Notes under the pieces: generated by a model
The model's input: only the letters and a program-made list of their open reading frames with translations
Told to the model about the DNA's origin: nothing
Database searches by the model: none
Shown here: one piece after another, positions 57,995-64,000 of the stretch
Layout: every line of letters begins with the position of its first letter
Numbering within the stretch: the first letter of the stretch is position 1
Translations under genes and position numbers: made by a program
DNA from: Hansfordia pulvinata
Lineage: Eukaryota; Ascomycota; Sordariomycetes; Xylariales
Reading direction: 5' to 3'
NCBI GenBank assembly: GCA_006538405.1
Contig: BJKQ01000012.1
Coordinates: 841,001-905,000, forward strand
Length of the DNA: 64,000 nucleotides

Positions 57995-60022
57995 ATGACG
58001 ACCTCGGGGCCGCGTATCGAACTCACTGCCGCCGCCCAGGGCCCTCTTAAGGGCCCTGCCGCCCCCATCAACCCAAAGATGGCCATGCGCGCCACCCCCG
58101 TCCGCCAGGGCAGCACCTCTTCGGCCTCGGACGAGCAGTCTGCCCGCTCCTCCTTCTCCTCCGTCCGCGAGAACGAGTCGGGCCTGCCCCAGAACTTTAC
58201 CAGTACCAAGATTTCTTCGTACTCCAAGCCCGACGAAGAGGCCATTGATGATCAGCAGGCTGCGCCGTCGGTCGCCATGTCCACCACCACCACCACCACC
58301 ACCACCACCGGCCATTTCGTCGCCCCGCTGACCCAGCCCGCCAGCCGCCTGCACGGCTGCTGGTTCCCTGCCGTCGCTGCCGACGGCTTCAAGGGCTGGA
58401 AGCAGATCGACGTCAAGGGGAGGCTGGCCAGCCGCAGCTACGGTGACCTGCAGTCGTTGCGCGTCGTGTGGTCTCCCCCTGCCACGGAGCCCCCCTCGCC
58501 CTGGTCTCCTGGGAGGCCGGCCCCTGGCGAGTCGCTCATTGAGCGCCTCCCTCTCGAAGTCCTGGGTGAGTGCATTGTGCGAACGCGCCCTCATCGAAAG
58601 GGACACACGCTAACCGTCGGCAGAATCCATCATCGGGCTGCTGGTCCTCGATGTGCCGACAAACGGCCTGACCGCGCGCAATGTGGACCTCATGTCGCTG
58701 CTGCTGACCTCGAGGAAGATGCACGAGGCCACGATCGATACGTTGTACAGACATATTACGATTCCGCACTCGCGGATTTTCAAGAAGTTTCTGACCCATA
58801 TCTCAGCGAACAATGAGCTGGGCACGATTGTGCGGCGGCTTGACTTCAGCCACTTCAACCCCATGACTCTATTCACGACCGCCAGCGAGCGTGCCACTAC
58901 GCGCAACCTGACGGCCGAGACGCTGCTCCAGTGCCTGGAGCTGACTCCTTTCCTCCGCGACTTCCTGGGCCAAGAGTACATCGAGGACGAGATCAACGAG
59001 AGCGTTATACGCAAGCTGCTCTTTGACATGCCGCGGCTCAAGGCTTTGGACTTTTGCGCCTGCACCTCACCTGTCTTCAGGGGGGGTTTGAAGCACTCCT
59101 GGACGCGGAGTGGCCCGCCACTCTGACCTTGTCGCGGCTGTCGCTGCACCGCTGCGATCGCCTTTCGCCGGAGGTGTTTGAGAAGCTGCTGCCGCGTCTC
59201 GACAAGCTCACTCATCTGGACCTGTGCGGCACCCGCGTCACGGACGAAGCCCTACTGTCGATTCCCCGCACAGCCAGAATCACGCACTTGAATCTGGCCA
59301 AATGCACGCGTCTGAACGCGCCGGCCGTCATCGAGTTCCTCGCCCATCACCCCGCAGCCCGCTCGTTGGTCTTCCTGAGCCTGGGCACCGACGCCCGAAG
59401 CCACCAGCTTCTGGACGAGGACGACCTGGAGAAACTGCTCCCGCTGCTCCCCAGCACCTTGCGCTCGCTCAGCCTTCGGGGCAGCAAGATGAACAAGTCC
59501 CACATTGATCTTCTCAGGCCTCTGACCAAGCACCTGGAAGAGCTCGCGCTTGGACGCCGCCTCAACCTGAACGACATCGACCGGCTCTTTGTTCCCGACG
59601 AGAGCGAGGATGAAGACGTCAGCCAGGACCAACTGGAGTGGGTTCCGCACAGCCTCAAGTTCCTCGATCTTTCCGACTACCACCCATCCCAGCTGGAGCT
59701 GGGCGAGCTGTTCGGCCGTTCAAACTCGATCCTCAAGAAGCATTCGGCTCCCCTCGAGGTGATTGAGGTGGCCGATGAGGTTTTCAAGCGCATCTCCAAG
59801 CTTACCGCCGTCCGCCAAGCCGGCTGGGCCTCGATGGAGTTCGAGAACCGCGCATGGCTGGTGCGCAGCTACGAGCCCTCCGCCGACAGCAGCAGCCGAC
59901 GCGACTCGGGCCACCGAGACTGGAAGCTGGGCGCCAGCTACTGGGGAATGCGCAAGATCCCCGTGGCCGCTGCCGAGGTCGGCGGCATGTACGGCAGCTA
60001 CATGTTCAAGCGGAAGCTCTAG
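57995..60022 (+). CDS. F-box/leucine-rich-repeat-like protein (apparent frameshift)
   Basis: Probable ubiquitin-ligase adaptor or LRR scaffold of about 656 residues. Exon 1 is 57995-58565 and exon 2 is 58624-60022, with a 58-nt intron (GTGAGT...GGCAG, branch GCTAACC) in phase 1. Joining gives IERLPLEVLESIIGLLVLD, an F-box-like start. Leucine-rich repeats follow, seen best in LSRLSLHRCDRLSPEVFEKL, LTHLDLCGTRVTDEALLSI and ITHLNLAKCTRLNAPAVIEF. Order and spacing recall AMN1-like or Grr1-like proteins. The frame breaks at the G7 run 59080-59086, where one extra G gives SPVFRGGFEALLDAEWPATL in place of an early stop at 59126. The N-terminal 190 residues are Ser/Thr-rich, including a poly-Thr tract from ACC repeats near 58280. 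The C-terminus ends WGMRKIPVAAAEVGGMYGSY. F-box identity is inferred, not certain. Confidence 0.82.
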
Positions 60023-61229
60023 AGAATGGAATTCTGGGGCTCGACGGGGCGACGGGTCTCGTGGACGAGGCGGCACAAGCGCCTCGTGGCCGCTTCCGAT
60101 TTCGGCCGCAGCGCATTCCGATTTTTTTTCTTGCCACCAACGAACCCACTCACCACTCACTGCGCGACCGCCGTTATGAATCTTCCAGGCACCTCGGATT
60201 TAGCATTGGCGTCTATGGCTTTTCGGAAACGAGCACCAGTTCTATTTTTCGCGCCTCATTCCCTACCCCGGTACCTGTCGGCCTTTTGCGGCTTCGGAGT
60301 TGCTGCGTCCCACTTTGCGTTCAAGCTCCTCTCCATCATGCGCCGCATTGTTCTACATGGCGTTATGCAATTTGGCTGTTCTCCACGTTTGCCTTTTGAG
60401 GGGCAGTCTCTGGTCGGCGGATACGATTTGTTTTTACTCCACTCACGGCTGTTCCGGGCGTCTCTCTGGTTTCTTGGGTTCCAGTTCTTTCCTTTTATTT
60501 TTATCCGTCGTGGGTTCATTACTTTGCGATTTTGGGCATTGCAGGTTTCCCGGATCGTCGGGCTTTGGTTTGCGACGGGCGTCATCATCAGCAGCAGCGG
60601 CATCAGCATCATCAAGCAATTCACGGGCGAATACTCAAGATTTACGCGCACGCAGGAGGATTTTTCACCGGATACCCACGTGGGCGAGACACCAAAAAAA
60701 AAAGTTTGGGAGAAGGAAAATGTTTGGGATATGACATTTCTGCTTTCCACGATACCACCAGAGAAAAAGCGCGGCCAGCAAAGGGAAAGAAGGGGGGGCG
60801 CATCAAGCGTGTTGAAGAAGCATAATGAGATAACGATACCATAGCGGCTGATGACGAATGTAACACGATCATGACCTCCATTTCATCTACTGTCCTGCCT
60901 GCCCCTTGACGGTCGAGCGACATGACTACGGGTGGGTGCAAGTACTACACTCGCTGCTCTGACGTACTCAATGTGGATGGGACGGTGCTTATTTCGGGAT
61001 GTGCGTAGATATTTCCGTTGATGTAGTATGCTGTGGTATTTTTTATCTTGAGGTATCCAGGCTCTAGGAGCGAACGCTTTTGACGATGACTTCGTTTCCA
61101 TTTATTTCCCTTGCGCCCCCCCCCCCCCCCCCCCCCCTGCCTTGGAATCAGGGAGGAGCCCCTTTCCAAGTCACAGGCCCCCTCGCTTCCCAACGAACGA
61201 GCCCTACAGAAACAACCCCAGACAGACGC
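60023..61229. other. Intergenic between convergent F-box/LRR and ade2 genes
   Basis: Holds the 3' regions of two convergent genes. The frame at 60026-60844 has no recognisable domain and lies where 3' UTR is expected. A C22 run lies at 61116-61137, about 90 bases beyond the ade2 stop. Confidence 0.6.
61116..61137. repeat. C22 homopolymer
   Basis: The longest mononucleotide run I noticed in the window. Its true length is doubtful, since sequencing is unreliable at such runs. Confidence 0.85.
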
Positions 61230-63218
61230 TCACTTCTTCTCCAAGTACTCCGCCCACCCGACCTCGGCGAGCCGGGCGGCCTTGGCCTCGACCTCGTCGC
61301 TCATCTTCTGCATGTAGGCGGCCATGGCCTGCTGCTGGGGGCCCCCCGCGCTGCCGAGGATGCGGACGGCCAGCAGGCCGGCGTTGGTCGAGTTGTTGAT
61401 GCCCACGGTGGCGACGGGGCAGCCCCTGGGCATCTGGACGATGCTCAGCAGGCTGTCCTTGCCGTCCAGGTGCGTGGCCTTGACGGGGACGCCGATGACG
61501 GGCAGCGGGGTCTCGGAGGCCACCATGCCAGGCAGGGCGGCCGCGCCGCCGGCCGCCGTGATGATGACGCGGACCCCGCGCGAGGCGGCGCCGCGCGACA
61601 GCTCGCTCATCAGGTGCGGCGTCCGGTGCGCCGAGGTGATGGTGTAGTCGTAGGGGACCGAGAAGGCCTCCAGGACCTCGAAGGCGCCCCGCAGGACGCC
61701 CAGGTCCGAGTCGGAGCCCATCGTCACCATGACCAGGGGGTTCTTGGTGTCGCGCGAGGACGAGCTGGCTGGGGCGGCGGCGGTGGTGGTGGCAGGGGCT
61801 TCGGGGCGCAACTGGGCGGACGAGGCGTCGAGGCGCTCCTGGCGCACGCGGTCGACCTCGCGGATCAGGGGCGCGGCCAACTGCTCGAGGTCGGCGCCGC
61901 CGGGGGCGTACGAGGTGGCGGTGATGTGGCCGATCTTGCGGCTGGGCTTGGAGGCCTTGCCGTAGAGGTGCAGGAAGACGTCCATGTCGTCGTGGTAGAC
62001 CGAGTGCGTCAGCTCGACGAGGGCGTCGTGCGAGTCCTCGCGCGCGCCGCCCAGGATGTTGAGCATGATGGCCGCCGACACGCGCGGCTGCAGCTTGATC
62101 TGTGGCGGCACAATGTCGAGGATCGAGTACAGCTGCGCCCGGTACTGCGACATGGCCGGGACGGCCTCGATGGTGTAGTGGCCCGAGTTGTGGCTGCGCA
62201 GGTGGCATTAGTTGTTGGTTTCCAGAGTCGAGGAGGACTCGGGGGCCGGGGCGGACTTACGGCCGGGGGGCAACCTCGTTGATGACCAATTGGCCTGCGA
62301 TGTTGAGCCCTGTTAGCATTTTGCGGTGCGGCGGCCTGGATTCGCTTGCCACTCACCGTCTTCCAGGTAGAACATCTCCACAGCAAAGACACCCCTTCCT
62401 TTGAGAGTGCGGATGACGTCCGAGGCAACCTTGCGGGCTTTCTCGCAGACGTCGGCTGGCACGCGCCTCGGGGGGTAGAAGACCTTTGTGCAGATGCTGT
62501 CCTCGTGGATGGTCTCGACAGCCGGATAGGGGTGGACGTCGCGCAGGCGGCCCTGGTCGTCCTCGGTGCGCATGACCATGACGGCCAGCTCGTGGCGGAA
62601 GGGCTGGAACTTTTCGGCGTAGAGCGACAGCTTGCCCATGACGTTGGCGGCCTCGAGGAAGTCCTCGGCGCCGTCGATCTTGAAGTTTCCGCGACCATCG
62701 TAGGATCCCTTGCGGGCCTTGAGCATAAAGGGGAAGCCGAAGGCCTTGTGGGCGGCCTTGAGCGACTCGGCCATGACCTGGCCGGCCTTGATGGGGTCGA
62801 GGCCGGCGCCCGTGTCGATGGGCATCTGGGGCGCGATGGGGATGCCGGCGGCCGCAAAGTGCTCCTTCTGGAGGAACTTGTCCTGGATGAGGCGCAGCGT
62901 CTCCCACGAGGGGTGCACGGGGACGACCTTGCGGCGGCCGTCGACCAGGACGCCCTGGGTGGCGACCTCCTCGAGGACCTCGGTGTTGATGTGCTCAATC
63001 TCGACGGTCAGGACGTCGCAGCGGCGGGCGAGCTCGCGGACCTTGTCGGCGTCCTTGAAGGAGCCGGCGACGTGGCGGGGATGGTCGTTGACCTGGCGGG
63101 TCGGGCAGTCGGCGGCGTCGAGGACGACGAGCTCGACGCCCAGCAGCATGGCCTGCTCCTGCAGCATGCGGCCCAGCTGGCCGCCGCCGAGGATGCCGAT
63201 GACAGGGTGTTTGGCCAT
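61230..63218 (-). CDS. ade2: Phosphoribosylaminoimidazole carboxylase (PurK-PurE fusion)
   Basis: Purine synthesis: carboxylates aminoimidazole ribonucleotide to CAIR. Three exons on the minus strand, 63218-62357, 62294-62261 (34 nt) and 62193-61230, give 619 residues. Introns are 62 and 67 nt, with branch GCTAAC in the first and CTAAT in the second. Joining reads YLEDGQLVINEVAPRPHNSG, as expected. The N-terminal ATP-grasp PurK part opens with VIGILGGGQLGRMLQEQA and carries FMLKARKGSYDGRGN. The C-terminal PurE part has MGSDSDLGVL, TSAHRTPHLM and QMPRGCPVATVGINN. In the loop that is often AAHLPGM the His is Ala (AAALPGM). The first ATG after TCGGCACC is the start. The frame is intact with no homopolymer break. 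It is convergent with the F-box/LRR gene. The 5' leader carries GTGGC/GTGTC pentamer repeats. Confidence 0.97.
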
Positions 63219-63229
63219 GGTGCCGAGTC

Positions 63230-63267
63230 GTGGCGTGGCGTGGCGTGTCGTGTCGTGTCGTGTCGTG
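63230..63267. repeat. GTGGC/GTGTC pentamer repeat in ade2 leader
   Basis: Three GTGGC-type units followed by four GTGTC-type units, about 10 to 50 bases upstream of the ade2 ATG. It belongs to the same class as TCTCG and GCTCT elsewhere in the window. Confidence 0.85.
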
Positions 63268-63775
63268 CTCGGAGAGGGAGAGGGGCAGGTGAGGGTGAGG
63301 GTGTCCAAGGGTCGCTATCGCTGTCGCTGTCGCGGGTGGGCGAGGACGGGATGGGCTCCCGGGTACCGGGGCAGAAATTTAGCACGGCATGGGCGCCGGT
63401 GACGGGCGGGTTTGCCCCTCCATCGGCGCCCGCAGTCGCATCCCACCAACGCCGCAAAATGACATAATGGCGGGGCTAGCCGGGAGGGGTGGTCTCTGGG
63501 GGTTTTAGTGTCTGTTGGGCGTCCAGGCCTCATGTGCACCGGTACGTGTCTAGTTTCGGGCAGTTTGGTTGAAAGGAAGGAGCCCGCGATCATACTGGCG
63601 CAAACAGCAGTCGCGATTGATGAGTGACAGATAGGTGACATCGACAACGCAACCAGCTGCAATTGCAGACATAATCCTCGCCACTCCGCGCAGAACCTAT
63701 CAACTCACAACCATCGACCGTCACAGGTAATCCCCAACGAAAAAACAAAAGACGCACCCTCGCGTGCGAGGGGGC

Positions 63776-63779
63776 AAAA
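63776..63779 (-). terminator. RNA polymerase III terminator of tRNA-Leu
   Basis: TTTT on the minus strand, eight bases after the tRNA discriminator base, as expected for Pol III termination. Confidence 0.7.
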
Positions 63780-63787
63780 GATTGTGC

Positions 63788-63883
63788 TGATGAGAGTGGG
63801 ACTCGAACCCACGCGGATTGCTCCACTGCGAAGTTAATTCAGGTGTCCTGAACGCAGCGCCATAACCACTCGGCCATCTCACC
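63788..63883 (-). tRNA. tRNA-Leu(CAG) with intron
   Basis: Decodes CUG. Read on the minus strand, the acceptor GGTGAGA pairs with TCTCATC, followed by discriminator A at 63788. The D-arm region is TGGCCGAGTGGTT. The anticodon stem CTGCG pairs with CGCAG, with loop TTCAGG and anticodon CAG at 63850-63848. A 15-nt intron (63846-63832) sits after position 37, and its CCTGAA can pair with the anticodon loop TTCAGG. A long variable arm (type II) precedes the T-arm GTGGG-TTCGAGT-CCCAC. The mature length would be 81 nt plus CCA. Length and arms exclude tRNA-Ser by anticodon. Confidence 0.95.
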
Positions 63884-64000
63884 GGTGCTCAAACTCTTTC
63901 TGAGCTTGTGTTGAAGGGCCGCAGCTTATTCAGTGATAACTCGGCTTTGGAAAAAGTCTCGACTCTCTTCGACATCAGACTCGACACCCGCGGAGTGCCA
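63884..64000. other. Region upstream of tRNA-Leu
   Basis: Short flank to the window edge. No gene or clear element is seen; Pol III promoter boxes are internal to the tRNA. Confidence 0.5.

Larger units (their letters stand above)
63219..63787. other. Presumed ade2 promoter region
   Basis: Contains the pentamer repeat and no supported gene. I found no clear TATA box or TGACTC (Gcn4/CPC1-type) site near the start, so regulation is not visible from motif reading alone. Confidence 0.5.

Noticed and set aside
57884..58606. 240-codon frame antisense to the F-box/LRR gene
   Set aside because: Shadow of a GC-rich exon, dominated by Gly and Arg.
60026..60844. 272-codon + frame after the F-box/LRR gene
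   Set aside because: Begins four bases after the stop, reads as hydrophobic nonsense with no domain, and is more likely 3' UTR.
61080..62282. 400-codon + frame opposite ade2
   Set aside because: Shadow of the PurE exon, Gly/Arg/Val-rich, starting in the C22 run.
62346..63467. 373-codon + frame opposite the ade2 PurK exon
   Set aside because: Antisense shadow. The minus strand has the full PurK motifs and splice sites.

Overview
The window is nuclear DNA of a filamentous ascomycete (Pezizomycotina). Sordariomycetes, probably Hypocreales, is the best guess. The grounds are an intron-free orotidine-5'-phosphate decarboxylase carrying the long insertion usual in filamentous fungi, short GT-AG introns (53-180 nt, one of 522 nt) with CTAAC/CTGAC branch sites, CT-rich leaders, a Zn2Cys6 regulator, a fused PurK-PurE ADE2 enzyme and an intron-bearing tRNA-Leu(CAG). 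The species cannot be named from sequence alone.

Layout. 2.9-8.4 kb holds the OMP decarboxylase (pyr4/pyrG/URA3 type) and a Zn2Cys6 transcription factor, both on +. 10.5-20.6 kb holds a FAR-17a/AIG1-like membrane protein (+), a small secreted protein (-), an EF-hand protein laid out like trypanosome calflagins (-) and a second small secreted protein (+), separated by 2 kb spacers full of microsatellites. 21.9-25.7 kb is a large SAK1/CaMKK-type protein kinase (-). About 18.4 kb follows (25.7-44.1 kb) with no gene I can support. 44.1-50.7 kb holds a six-cysteine secreted protein, the cis-prenyltransferase RER2 and an ING-family PHD-finger protein, all on +. A second gene-poor stretch runs from 50.7 to 58.0 kb. 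The window ends with an F-box/LRR-like protein (+), ADE2 (-, convergent with it) and the tRNA-Leu (-).

The genes are unrelated housekeeping, regulatory and secreted functions. I see no biosynthetic cluster, transposon or CRISPR. pyr4 (pyrimidine synthesis) and ade2 (purine synthesis) share the window but lie 57 kb apart.

Two patterns cross the whole window. First, five genes (FAR-17a-like, secreted 14.1 kb, RER2, ING, F-box/LRR) each need exactly one extra C or G at a short C/G run to restore the expected protein, always in the same direction. This looks like systematic homopolymer contraction in the assembly, not five pseudogenes. Second, non-coding DNA is peppered with variants of a short palindromic motif built on GTACTCGTAC / ACGAGTACTCGT, often next to GGTACC, CCTACC or GTAGGT and sometimes as perfect hairpins. 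It is nearly absent from exons, and its origin and function are unknown to me.
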